The position numbers and the translations under genes were made by a program. Below the pieces are notes generated by a model. The model was given only the letters and a program-made list of their open reading frames with translations, did no database searches and was not told the origin of the DNA. This document shows positions 35,650 through 44,233 of a stretch of 64,000 nt of DNA, in pieces. The first letter of the stretch is position 1, and every line of letters starts with the position of its first letter. This DNA is from Niveispirillum sp. (GTDB taxonomy: Bacteria; Pseudomonadota; Alphaproteobacteria; Azospirillales; Azospirillaceae). Where the stretch lies: the NCBI RefSeq assembly GCF_017996735.1, contig NZ_JAGOGJ010000014.1, forward strand, positions 1 to 64,000, in the 5' to 3' direction.

Positions 35650-37038
35650 TTAACCGAGGCGTACTCCCTCGCGCGTCAGCCAGTCCGCCGTGTCGGCCAG
35701 CGACTTTTCGAACCGGAACAGCAGCGTCTCGATCTCTTCGGCGTTGATGATCAGGGGCGGGGAGAAGCCGATGCTGTCGCCGATGGGGCGCAGGATGGCG
35801 CCATGCTGGTGACTGAACGAAACCAGTTTGGCGCCGACGCCCAGGGCGGGGTCGAAGGGTCGTCTGGTCGCCTTGTCGGCGACCAGTTCAACCCCGCCGA
35901 TCAGGCCGATGCCCCGCACCTCCCCCACCAGCGGATGGTCGCGGAAGGCGCGCAGCCCCTGTTGCAGGTGCGGCGCCAGGGCGCGGACATGGCCGATAAT
36001 ATCCCGCTCTTCGTAAATCTTCAGGGTTTCCAGGGCGACGGCACAGCTCACCGGGTGGCCGGAATAGGTGTAGCCATGACCGAAGGTGCCGATCTTGGCG
36101 CTTTCGGCGACGCAGGCCTGATAGATGGCGTCCGACACCAGCACGGCCGACAGCGGCAGATAGGCGGACGTCAGCGCCTTGGCCGAGGTCAGGATATCCG
36201 GCTTCATGCCATAGGTCTGGCTGCCCCACATATTGCCGGTGCGGCCATAGCCGCAGATCACCTCGTCCGCGACCAGCAGCACGTCGTACTTTTTCAGGAC
36301 GGCCTGGATCCTCTCGAAATAGGTGGCGGGCGGCAGGATGACGCCGCCGGCCCCCATCACCGGCTCGGCGAAGAAGGCGGCCACCGTGTCCGGCCCCTCG
36401 CGCAGGATCAACGCTTCCAGATTGTCGGCCAGACGGGTGGCGAAATCCACCTCGCTCTCCCCGTCCTGGGCGAACCGGTAATGGTGGGGGCAATCGGTAT
36501 GCAGGATGCCCTGGATGGGCAGGTCGAAATCCCGGTGGCAATTGGGCAGGCCCGTCAGGCTGGCGGCCGCGACGGTGACGCCGTGATAGGCCTTCTGCCG
36601 CGCAATGATCTTCTTCTTCTGCGGGCGGCCCAGGGCGTTGTTATAATACCAGACCAGCTTCACCGCCGTGTCGTTCGCCTCCGATCCCGAGCAGGCGAAG
36701 AACACCTTGCTCATCGGCACGGGCGCCAGGGCGATCAGCCGTTCAGCCAGATCGATGGCCGGTTCGTGCGATTTATGGGCGAAGGCATGGTAGAAGGGCA
36801 GGGTCCGCATCTGACGGATGGCGGCATCGACCAGCCTCGGCTCATCGAAACCCAGGCTGGTACACCAGAGGCCGGCGACCCCTTCGATATACTCTTTGCC
36901 CGCCTCGTCCGTCACCGTCACGCCCTTGCCGGAGGCGATCACCAACGGCCCAACGGTTTCGTGTGCCTTCAGGTTCGTATAGGGGTGAAGGTGGTAGGCG
37001 ATGTCACGGCTGCCGGCGGAATTTCCCAGATGCGTCAT
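35650..37038 (-). CDS. Class III pyridoxal-phosphate aminotransferase
   Basis: A 462-residue omega-type transaminase. Landmarks are the phosphate-binding ACSGSEAND (about 115-123), Asp258 in LLVADEVICGYGRTG, and the Schiff-base Lys287 in ILTSAKALTSAY. The set (YTNLKAHE, LWCTSLGF, HGYTYSGHPVSCAVALE) is that of pyruvate-dependent omega-amino-acid or putrescine-type aminotransferases. Start at 37038 is used; the frame is open to 37182. A GlxA-type regulator lies upstream on the same strand, after a 64-bp gap. Confidence 0.93.
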   Translation of the reverse strand: MTHLGNSAGSRDIAYHLHPYTNLKAHETVGPLVIASGKGVTVTDEAGKEYIEGVAGLWCTSLGFDEPRLVDAAIRQMRTLPFYHAFAHKSHEPAIDLAERLIALAPVPMSKVFFACSGSEANDTAVKLVWYYNNALGRPQKKKIIARQKAYHGVTVAAASLTGLPNCHRDFDLPIQGILHTDCPHHYRFAQDGESEVDFATRLADNLEALILREGPDTVAAFFAEPVMGAGGVILPPATYFERIQAVLKKYDVLLVADEVICGYGRTGNMWGSQTYGMKPDILTSAKALTSAYLPLSAVLVSDAIYQACVAESAKIGTFGHGYTYSGHPVSCAVALETLKIYEERDIIGHVRALAPHLQQGLRAFRDHPLVGEVRGIGLIGGVELVADKATRRPFDPALGVGAKLVSFSHQHGAILRPIGDSIGFSPPLIINAEEIETLLFRFEKSLADTADWLTREGVRLG

Positions 37039-37102
37039 GATGGTGGCGTCCTGTTGCGGGTTGCCGCCATGGTGAAGTGCGACATGGTCCCATGGCAACC
37101 CC

Positions 37103-38098
37103 TTACCCGGCCCGCCGTGCCGCACTGGGCGGGGCATCGTGCAGGCGGCCCCAGGCGCGGCGTAACTGCCGCGTCGATCCAAAGCCTGCGCGCTCCGCCA
37201 CGGCCTCCATATCCAGGCGGGAATTCTCGATCATGCGGCGGGCCAGGCCGACGCGCAGGCGATTGACATAATCCGGCACCGTCATGCCGGCATGTTCACG
37301 GAACAGGCGGGACAGGTGGCGGGGGCTGGTATAGGCGATGTTGGCCAGGGTGGCCAACGACCAGTCGCGCGCCGGGTCATTGGCGATGGCATCCTGGACC
37401 CGGTGGATGGCCGGATGCAGATGGTTGCGCCCTTCCAGCCAGGGGGAAAGCTGCGGATCGTCACCGGTGCGGCGCATATAGACGACGAGATAGCGGGCCA
37501 CCGCTGCCGCCACACCGGGACCGCAGCGCCGTGACACAAAATGCAGGGCCAGATCGATGCCCGCGGTGATGCCGGCACTGCTCCAGCAATTGCCATCCTC
37601 CACAAACAGCCGGTTCTCCATGACCCGGCATCCGGGGGCGGCCTGCCGCAACTCGTCATAGGAGCTGTGATGCGTTGTGCAGGCCCGACCCTGCATCAGC
37701 CCGGCCCGGGCCGCGATGACCGATCCGGAGCAGATGCAGAGCAGCAGATGTTGGGGCCGCACCGTCCGGCGCAGCCAGTCGACGATCACCTGTTCCTGCA
37801 CATTGTCGGCCCGCACATCCTGCCCCGGCAGCGGATCGATATTGCCGGACAGCATGATGATGGCATCCGGCGGCAACCGGTCGGGCAGGGGGGCGATATG
37901 GGACAGGATCAGGCCCACCGAACTGGCCAGTTCCGGGACCGGTCCCACGAAGTGCATGTCGAAACCCAGCCTGTCCTGTTCGACCCCGGCCCGGCGCAGC
38001 ACCTCCGTCGGCCCCGCCACGTCCAGCAGCATGGCGCGCGGGGGCAGCACAACATAGACCGGGACCGTTTCCCGCACCCGACCGTCACCCGGGGGCAT
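37103..38098 (-). CDS. GlxA family AraC-type transcriptional regulator
   Basis: A 331-residue regulator with an N-terminal DJ-1/PfpI-like domain (about 12-180, with LLCICSGSVIAARAG) and a C-terminal AraC double helix-turn-helix (DWSLATLANIAYTSPRHLSR, LFREHAGMTVPDYVNRLRV, AERAGFGSTRQLRRAWGR). Such proteins respond to amino-acid or choline-like compounds. Its start overlaps the stop of the upstream cysteine hydrolase by one base (TGATG), so the two are co-translated. Confidence 0.92.
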   Translation of the reverse strand: MPPGDGRVRETVPVYVVLPPRAMLLDVAGPTEVLRRAGVEQDRLGFDMHFVGPVPELASSVGLILSHIAPLPDRLPPDAIIMLSGNIDPLPGQDVRADNVQEQVIVDWLRRTVRPQHLLLCICSGSVIAARAGLMQGRACTTHHSSYDELRQAAPGCRVMENRLFVEDGNCWSSAGITAGIDLALHFVSRRCGPGVAAAVARYLVVYMRRTGDDPQLSPWLEGRNHLHPAIHRVQDAIANDPARDWSLATLANIAYTSPRHLSRLFREHAGMTVPDYVNRLRVGLARRMIENSRLDMEAVAERAGFGSTRQLRRAWGRLHDAPPSAARRAG

Positions 38099-38676
38099 CA
38101 GGCCGCCTCCCGGTCCGGTTTGCCATCCACGGCCCGCGCCAGGGCCTGTTCCACGCTGGCGATGGTGGCGAAACGACCGGCCAGGACCAGTTCGGTCCGC
38201 GCCCTGATCTCCTCGGCGGACCAGATCCGGCCGGCGGCATCGGTCATGGCAAAGGTCAGCGTGGCCTCCGTCACATAATCGACCTCATATCCCAGGTCAC
38301 TGGCATGCCGCGTCGTCGTCTCACAACATTGTTCGGTGCGGATGCCGCAGATGATGATGCGGCGAATGCCCCGCGCCACCAGCCAGACATCCAGGCCGCT
38401 GCCGACCAGGGCGCTGTGCCGCGTCTTCTCGAAAATCGCGTCGGGAGTGACCCGGACCGGTGACAGGGGCTTCACATGACCCGAAGCCTTGGAAAACGGC
38501 CCCTCCGGATCGACATGGAAAATCTGGGCGATGGGCAGGCCCACCCGCCGCGCCCCGTCGATCAGGCGCTGGATGCGGGCAAAGAAGGGTTCCGCCTCGT
38601 CCTCCCGCCAATAGGGACGCTGACGGAAACTTTCCTGGACATCGATGACCAGCAGGGCGGTATCATGGACGGACAT
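38098..38676 (-). CDS. Isochorismatase-family cysteine hydrolase
   Basis: A 192-residue hydrolase. The catalytic Asp12 (LLVIDVQESF), Lys84 (FEKTRHSA) and Cys117 (GIRTEQCCETT) of the nicotinamidase/isochorismatase fold are all present, and the GIRTEQC block is a good match to the family. The substrate is likely an amide. ATG 38676 gives the family N-terminus; the frame is open to 38880. Confidence 0.92.
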   Translation of the reverse strand: MSVHDTALLVIDVQESFRQRPYWREDEAEPFFARIQRLIDGARRVGLPIAQIFHVDPEGPFSKASGHVKPLSPVRVTPDAIFEKTRHSALVGSGLDVWLVARGIRRIIICGIRTEQCCETTTRHASDLGYEVDYVTEATLTFAMTDAAGRIWSAEEIRARTELVLAGRFATIASVEQALARAVDGKPDREAA

Positions 38677-39002
38677 TTCATGCTCCGGTTCCGGTTGCGG
38701 TGACCGCCACGATAGAAGGCCGTTATCATATCCGAAAGGCACGCTCAGGACCAGGAGCGGACAGAAAAAGACAGGGATGAGCAGCGCCCGGCGGGCTGCC
38801 TTGCTTCTCTGTCTGCCGGGCAAAAGCACGGCTTTGCGTCGAATTATACGGAATTCCTTCCTGTGACCCCGCAAATCCATGGAAAGCGCTGAATCGGCTT
38901 GGTATCATTCCGGTTCGACAGCGATGCTGGAATCCCCTGGGTCTGCCCATGGGGGCTCTTTGTATGCGCGGGTCGGTTCTGGGGTGGGACAGGGTGACGT
39001 CG
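38677..39002. other. 326-bp intergenic region between cysteine hydrolase and fliL
   Basis: This divergent gap should hold the promoters of the cysteine hydrolase operon and of the flagellar operon. I looked for a sigma-54 (TGGC-N8-TTGC type) and a sigma-28 element and found no convincing match. Several short open frames exist here, but none has a good start site or recognisable protein. Confidence 0.6.
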
Positions 39003-39539
39003 ATGGAGACCGATGGCGGCGGGTCAACCGATGCCGAATTGCCGCGCAAGAAGCTGAGCGGCAAGAAAATCGTCCTGTTCATCGTGCTGCCCGTTGTGCT
39101 GATCGTGGCGGGTGCCGCTGCGGCTTTCTTCACCGGCGCGCTTGACGGCCTTCTGGGCAAGAAGCACGAGGGTGAAGGTGAGCATGTGGAGGAGGAGCAC
39201 AAGGAACCGGACCTGCCGCCCTACAAGGGGCCGCCGGTCTATGCCGACATCCCCGACATGCTGGTCAACCTGAACACGGGCGAGCGTCGGGCAACGCTGT
39301 TGAAATTGGGTATTTCGGTGGAACTGAACCGGCCGGAGGAAAAGGCCACCGTCGAACTTGCCATGCCGCGCATCACCGATGCGTTCCAGGTTTATCTGCG
39401 CGAATTGAAGGTGGATGATCTGCGCGGATCGGCGGGCATGTACAGGTTGCGGGAGGAGCTGCAGCTTCGGGTGAACACGGCGGTCGCCCCGATCAAGGTG
39501 AAGGACGTGTTGATCAAGGAATTCCTGGTCCAGCAATGA
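39003..39539 (+). CDS. fliL: Flagellar basal body-associated protein FliL
   Basis: A 178-residue single-pass membrane protein of the flagellar motor. A cytoplasmic N-terminus rich in charged residues leads to one helix (KIVLFIVLPVVLIVAGAAAA), an acidic linker (HEGEGEHVEEEHKEPD) and the FliL periplasmic domain (PDMLVNLNTGERRATLLKLG to VKDVLIKEFLVQQ). FliL surrounds the stator units and affects motor torque. ATG 39003 is taken as start. It heads a flagellar operon and precedes fliM by 16 bp. Confidence 0.93.
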   Translation: METDGGGSTDAELPRKKLSGKKIVLFIVLPVVLIVAGAAAAFFTGALDGLLGKKHEGEGEHVEEEHKEPDLPPYKGPPVYADIPDMLVNLNTGERRATLLKLGISVELNRPEEKATVELAMPRITDAFQVYLRELKVDDLRGSAGMYRLREELQLRVNTAVAPIKVKDVLIKEFLVQQ

Positions 39540-39555
39540 TGCAAGGGGAAGCGTG

Positions 39556-40635
39556 ATGGCCGGGCCCGAGGAGCTGAGTGAAGAAGAACGTATGGCGGCC
39601 GAATGGGCCGCCATGGCGGACGAAGGGGCTGGCGACGCCTTTGGCGACATGGGCGGCGGCGGTGGGGCCACGCGCGTCCTGAACCAGGACGAAATCGACA
39701 GTCTGCTGGGCTTTGACAAGGATGGCGCCGGCGACGGCGACAATACCGGCGTCATGGCGCTGGTGAATTCCGCGCTGGTCAATTACGAACGCCTGCCCAT
39801 GCTGGAGGTGGTGTTCGACCGCCTCGTGCGCATGATGTCGACGAGCCTGCGCAATTTTACGTCCGACAACGTCGAAGTCTCGCTGGACCAGATCAGCTCT
39901 GTGCGTTTCGGCGATTACCTGAACTCCATCCCGCTGCCCGCCATGCTGGCCGTTTTCAAGGCTGAGGAATGGGACAATTACGGCCTGATGGTCATCGATT
40001 CGGCCCTGATCTATTCCATCGTGGACGTGTTGCTGGGCGGGCGACGCGGCACGGCGGCCATGCGTATCGAAGGCCGCCCCTATACGACCATCGAACGCAA
40101 TCTGGTCGAACGCATGGTGCATGTAGTCCTGTCGGACCTGTCGGCCGCGTTTGACCCGCTGTCGCCCGTGACCTTCCGCTTCGACCGTCTGGAAACCAAT
40201 CCGCGTTTCGCCACCATCGCCCGGCAGGCCAATGCCGCCGTTCTGGTGAAGCTGCGTATCGACATGGAAGATCGCGGCGGGCGCCTGGAACTGCTGATCC
40301 CCTATGCCACCCTGGAACCCGTGCGCGAGCTGCTGTTGCAGATGTTCATGGGTGAAAAGTTCGGTCGCGACAGTATCTGGGAAACCCACCTGGCATCGGA
40401 ACTGTGGCAGACCGACGTGCATCTGTCGGCCGTGCTGGACGAGATTGTCCTGCCCTTGAGCGAAGTGATGGCCTGGCGCGTCGGTAGCCGCGTGCTGCTG
40501 AACGTGGCCCCCGACGAAACGATCGAACTGCGCTGCGGTGATGTGCCCATGTTCCTGGGCCGGATGGGCCGCAAGGGTGGTAACATCGCGGTCCGTATCG
40601 ACAAGGAAGCCCCCAAACCGGAGACGCAGCCATGA
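39556..40635 (+). CDS. fliM: Flagellar motor switch protein FliM
   Basis: A 359-residue C-ring protein. The CheY-P-binding peptide is LNQDEIDSLLGFD, unusually placed at about residues 42-54 behind an acidic, glycine-rich extension (GPEELSEEERMAAEWAAMAD, GGGGGATR). The middle CheC-like domain and C-terminal FliN-like domain follow (ELRCGDVPMFLGRMGRKGGN at the end). Signals via CheY-P change rotation. ATG 39556 follows AAGGGGA; it overlaps the next gene by 4 bp. Confidence 0.95.
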   Translation: MAGPEELSEEERMAAEWAAMADEGAGDAFGDMGGGGGATRVLNQDEIDSLLGFDKDGAGDGDNTGVMALVNSALVNYERLPMLEVVFDRLVRMMSTSLRNFTSDNVEVSLDQISSVRFGDYLNSIPLPAMLAVFKAEEWDNYGLMVIDSALIYSIVDVLLGGRRGTAAMRIEGRPYTTIERNLVERMVHVVLSDLSAAFDPLSPVTFRFDRLETNPRFATIARQANAAVLVKLRIDMEDRGGRLELLIPYATLEPVRELLLQMFMGEKFGRDSIWETHLASELWQTDVHLSAVLDEIVLPLSEVMAWRVGSRVLLNVAPDETIELRCGDVPMFLGRMGRKGGNIAVRIDKEAPKPETQP

Positions 40636-41171
40636 TCGCCTCCATCCTGTCCCTGTTGCTGGACGTGGCCATCGTCGGCCTTCTGGTGGCCACGATCATC
40701 TATGCCCTGCGTCTGAACCGGCAATTGTCGGCCGTGAAGGAAAGCCGCGCGGAACTGGAGGAACTGGTCAGGGGCTTCGCCGAAGCCACGGCCCAGGCCG
40801 ACAGTTCCGTGAAGGGCATGCGCAAGACGGCGCAGGAATCCGGTGAAAACCTCTCCGCCCTGATCAACCGCGCCCAGACCTTGAAAGAGGAGATGGAGTT
40901 GATCGTGCAGGCGGCTGACGGGCTGGCCAACCGTCTGGAGGCCGCTTCCGGCAAGGCGCGGGCCGCTGTGATGAACGCGGCACCGCCCGCGTCGTCGATG
41001 GCGCCGTCGCCCATGGCCAGTCGCCCCCAGGCTGCGCCTGCCGCGCCGGCACCTCGTCCGGCAGCGGCACAGCCCCAGCCGACCCAGGGCGCGCCGACCC
41101 CGGCCGGGGCAGAGCCGCGGTCCAGGGCTGAGAAGGAACTGTTGCAGGCGCTGGAGAATCTGCGGCAATGA
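40632..41171 (+). CDS. DUF6468 family membrane protein of the flagellar operon
   Basis: A 179-residue protein: one N-terminal membrane helix (SILSLLLDVAIVGLLVATII), an alpha-helical coiled-coil part (about 25-100), a proline/alanine-rich tail and a final short helix (RAEKELLQALENLRQ). This layout matches the DUF6468 proteins found between fliM and motE in alphaproteobacteria; their function is unknown. Translation is coupled by ATGA-type overlaps with fliM and motE. Confidence 0.8.
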   Translation: MIASILSLLLDVAIVGLLVATIIYALRLNRQLSAVKESRAELEELVRGFAEATAQADSSVKGMRKTAQESGENLSALINRAQTLKEEMELIVQAADGLANRLEAASGKARAAVMNAAPPASSMAPSPMASRPQAAPAAPAPRPAAAQPQPTQGAPTPAGAEPRSRAEKELLQALENLRQ

Positions 41172-42118
41172 CCGACACGCCCAGCCCGCCCGCCGCGAAG
41201 CCGGCGGCCAAACCCGCAGCAGGGGCCAAGCCGGCGGCCAGACCGGCGGCCAAGCCCGGTACACGTCCGGCTGCGCGCAAGGCCCCGGTCAAGGCAGCCA
41301 AGCCGCGCCGCGCCCTGATACGGCCCGGCCTGCTGCCGGCCACCATCTTTGTGGCGACGCTGGTTCTGGGCTTCAAGGTCGGCGACATCTGGCTGACCGT
41401 GACCACCGGCAAGGGTCTGTCGCTCATCCCCGCCTCTGTGGCGGAGGAAACGGTGCCGCAGGGACTTCCCGATGTGAAGCCGGCGGCGGCCGTCGCCGTG
41501 CCCGGCGCCCCGGCTTCGACGGGTCTGGCATCCATACCCGCGCCGATACAGGTGGCAGAGGCGGCGTCGGAACAGCAGCCGGCCACGCCGCAACACCCGC
41601 CCGCTGCCGGTGGTGAGCATGCTCCGGCCCCGGCCGCCGAGCATGGCGCCCCCCCCGCCGATGCGTCCAGCCCGGCACCGTCCGGCACGCCCGGCCAGGG
41701 CTTCACCCCGACCGAGGTGGAGCTTCTTCAGCGCCTGCAGGAACGGCGGGAGCAATTGGACAGCCGCGCGCGCGAGCTTGATCAGCGCGAGGCGATGCTG
41801 ACGGCGGCAGAGACGCGATTCGACCAGAAAATTACCGAGTTGCAGAATCTGAAGAAGGAAATCCAGGGGCTGCTGACCCAGGCGAATGCCGAACAGCAGG
41901 CCCAGTTGGACAGTCTTGTGAAGATTTACGAGACGATGAAGCCCGCCGACGCTGCTAAAATTTTCAACAATCTGGATAATATTGTGCTGCTGAACGTGAT
42001 CAGCCGGATGAAGGAAGCCAAGGTCGCTCCGGTTTTCGCCGCCATGGACGAAAAACGGGCGCAGGAGGTCACCATACTTCTGGCTGCACGGAAGAGGCTG
42101 CCCACCGTGCCTGAATGA
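41168..42118 (+). CDS. motE: MotE-like flagellar chaperone (MgtE N-domain)
   Basis: A 316-residue protein with an Ala/Pro/Lys-rich cytoplasmic start, one membrane helix (LLPATIFVATLVLGFKVG, about 56-75), a low-complexity Pro/Ala stretch, a coiled coil (ERREQLDSRARELDQREAM) and a C-terminal MgtE_N-type domain (YETMKPADAAKIFNNLDNI, MKEAKVAPVFAAMDEKRAQE). MotE is described in rhizobia as a periplasmic chaperone of MotC. A MotC gene is not in the window. High GC and a start overlap with the previous gene. Confidence 0.82.
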   Translation: MTDTPSPPAAKPAAKPAAGAKPAARPAAKPGTRPAARKAPVKAAKPRRALIRPGLLPATIFVATLVLGFKVGDIWLTVTTGKGLSLIPASVAEETVPQGLPDVKPAAAVAVPGAPASTGLASIPAPIQVAEAASEQQPATPQHPPAAGGEHAPAPAAEHGAPPADASSPAPSGTPGQGFTPTEVELLQRLQERREQLDSRARELDQREAMLTAAETRFDQKITELQNLKKEIQGLLTQANAEQQAQLDSLVKIYETMKPADAAKIFNNLDNIVLLNVISRMKEAKVAPVFAAMDEKRAQEVTILLAARKRLPTVPE

Positions 42119-42200
42119 TTGTATGAAGGCCCGGGGGAGCCTGTCCCCCGTCCCCGGCGCCATGCCGGCCCCGAAGTCATCGCGCTCCGAAGGTGTTCTG

Positions 42201-42851
42201 ATGTTCCGCACCGCCACTGCCGCCGATCCCGTTCTCCAGGACCGGCTGGACAATGCCCGCGCCGAGGCGCGCCAGCCGCTTTCGCGTGAAGAGGTGGCGA
42301 CCATCGTCGCGTCGGTCCTGTCCTCCATGGGCGGTGACATGGGCCAGCATGACCTGCATGTCTATGCAGAGCTGGAAGGACTGGCCCGGTTCATCAATAA
42401 CGCCAAGAAAGAAATCGCCAGCATTCAGCCGGCCGATATCCATTCTGAACATATCCCGCTGGCCACCGACGAACTGGATGCGGTCGTCGGCGCGACGGAG
42501 GATGCCACCAACCGGATCATGGACGCCTGCGATCAGATGATGGCACTGGCCGGTGACGTGCCGGCGGACGTGTCCAACAAGCTGATGGACATCACCACCG
42601 GCATCTATGAGGCGTGCAATTTCCAGGACATTACCGGCCAGCGCATCACCAAGGTGGTGCGCGCCCTGAAACATATCGAACAGAAGGTGGAGGCCCTGCT
42701 GGTCGCCCTGGGCGAGGAGGTGCAGCGCCGCCATCCCGCCATGGAAGCGGCCGCGCCCGCCGACACCCCGTCCGACACCAAGCTGTTGAACGGCCCCGCG
42801 ATGCCCGGTGTGGGCATCGATCAGGCCTTCATCGACAGCCTGTTTGATTGA
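42201..42851 (+). CDS. cheZ: CheY-P phosphatase CheZ
   Basis: A 216-residue all-helical protein. The catalytic segment NFQDITGQRITKVV places the Asp at 143 and Gln at 147, the pair used by enterobacterial CheZ to dephosphorylate CheY-P. The C-terminal peptide QAFIDSLFD resembles the tethered amphipathic helix that docks on CheY. ATG 42201 (MFRTATAADP) is chosen over the open frame to 42123. CheZ occurs only in some alphaproteobacteria; its place in a flagellar operon supports the call. Confidence 0.88.
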   Translation: MFRTATAADPVLQDRLDNARAEARQPLSREEVATIVASVLSSMGGDMGQHDLHVYAELEGLARFINNAKKEIASIQPADIHSEHIPLATDELDAVVGATEDATNRIMDACDQMMALAGDVPADVSNKLMDITTGIYEACNFQDITGQRITKVVRALKHIEQKVEALLVALGEEVQRRHPAMEAAAPADTPSDTKLLNGPAMPGVGIDQAFIDSLFD

Positions 42852-42857
42852 GGTTGA

Positions 42858-43541
42858 ATGCCCGAGACGCACACACCCGGCAGCACCGATCCTGACATGG
42901 CGGTTCCCCTGCGGTTCGGCGCGTCCGGCGGCCGTCAAGAGGGCGGGGATGGGGCGACCTTGCTCTATCTCGGCGTGTTCATCCTGCTTCTGGCCTTTTT
43001 CATCCTGTTAAATTCCATCTCGCATTTCCATGACGAGAAGGTGGGCGCCGTCATCCGCAGCGTCGATCAGGCCTTCTCGACCCAGGCGCTGCTAAGCGGC
43101 GCGCCCGGCGACCGGCAGCAGGCCCGGCGCGAGGCGGCGCGTGCCGTCCAGGATCTGGGCGACCTGATCCGTGCCGAACTGCCGCTGGCCAAGGTGGAGG
43201 CGGGGACACAGACGGGGACCCTGATCGTGGCCCTGCCCGTCGCCAACCTGTTCCTTGCCGATGGCAGTGCGGTCCGGCCCAGCCATCAGGCGCTGATGGA
43301 CCGCATGGCCCGCACGCTGGAACCGCGCCGGCATGGCGTATCCGTGCGGGCGGAATTCCTGTTCGCCACCAAGGGTGGGGCCGACAATGCCGCGCTGGTG
43401 GCACGCGCGGGCGTGCTGGCCCGTGCCATGACGGGGTTGGGGGCCGATCCCGCCGCCCTGTCGGTCGGGCTGGAAACGGGGGCAGAGGCCGGGCAGGTGC
43501 GGTTGCTGTTCTCCGTCCCGGTGGGGGAGGGTGTGCAATGA
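42858..43541 (+). CDS. MotB-like motor protein lacking the proton-binding Asp
   Basis: A 227-residue protein. The membrane helix (ATLLYLGVFILLLAFFILLN, about 33-52) aligns with MotB helix 1 but Gly39 stands where MotB has its ion-carrying Asp. The rest is a linker with weak OmpA-like similarity (TLIVALPVANLFLADGSAVR). It precedes a MotB gene with the Asp intact by an ATGA overlap. It may be a partner or regulator of the stator rather than a channel subunit; this is inference. Confidence 0.75.
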   Translation: MPETHTPGSTDPDMAVPLRFGASGGRQEGGDGATLLYLGVFILLLAFFILLNSISHFHDEKVGAVIRSVDQAFSTQALLSGAPGDRQQARREAARAVQDLGDLIRAELPLAKVEAGTQTGTLIVALPVANLFLADGSAVRPSHQALMDRMARTLEPRRHGVSVRAEFLFATKGGADNAALVARAGVLARAMTGLGADPAALSVGLETGAEAGQVRLLFSVPVGEGVQ

Positions 43542-44233
43542 CGCCGACCCGTCCGCCGTCCCCGTTCAGCTTTGCGTCGCCCGCCTCCCCGTCGGGCAAG
43601 GCCTGGCTGGTCACCTTTTCCGATCTGATCTGCCTGTTGCTGACCTTCTTTGTCATGCTTTATGCCATGTCGGAACCCGATCCCGCCCGTTACAAGGCGC
43701 TGGCGGCCGGCGTTCCGGGGGCTGATCCCGCGCAGGTGGGGGAACAGCGGCCCGAAGCGGCCTTTTCCGCCGCCAGCCTGGATCGCGGCAAGGCCATCGA
43801 ACTGGGCTATCTGGGCCGTGTCTTCGAAAGCCAGATGGCGGCCAACCCGGAACTGGCCGCCATGCGCATTGCCCGCATCGATGGCACCCTGGTCCTGTCC
43901 ATGCCGTCGGATCTGCTGTTCGCACCGGGTGACGCGGCGCTGTCCGGCGGGGGGCGGCGCATCCTGTTCCTGATGGGCGGTGTGGCCGCCAATATTGGCA
44001 ATGCCCTGGATGTGGTCGGCCATGCCGATGCGTCGCCGTCCGGTCCACGCTGGACCAGCAATTGGGAATTGTCGCTGGCGCGGGCCCAGACCGTGGCCGA
44101 CGCCCTGCGGCAGGCCGGGTATCTGCGCGACATCACCATCCGTGGCCATGGTGACGGACAGGCGGGCGGTCAGGTCCGTGCCGAGGCACGGCGTGTCGAT
44201 CTGGTGGTCCGCGAACATGGGGGCGCGTCATGA
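43538..44233 (+). CDS. motB: Flagellar motor protein MotB
   Basis: A 231-residue stator protein. The single membrane helix AWLVTFSDLICLLLTFFVML contains the ion-carrying Asp29. The plug is followed by a C-terminal OmpA/MotB peptidoglycan-binding domain (LDVVGHADASPSGP, NWELSLARAQTVADALRQAG, IRGHGDGQ). No MotA gene lies in the window, so the partner must be encoded elsewhere. Both ends overlap neighbouring genes, so it is co-translated with them. Confidence 0.88.
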   Translation: MTPTRPPSPFSFASPASPSGKAWLVTFSDLICLLLTFFVMLYAMSEPDPARYKALAAGVPGADPAQVGEQRPEAAFSAASLDRGKAIELGYLGRVFESQMAANPELAAMRIARIDGTLVLSMPSDLLFAPGDAALSGGGRRILFLMGGVAANIGNALDVVGHADASPSGPRWTSNWELSLARAQTVADALRQAGYLRDITIRGHGDGQAGGQVRAEARRVDLVVREHGGAS

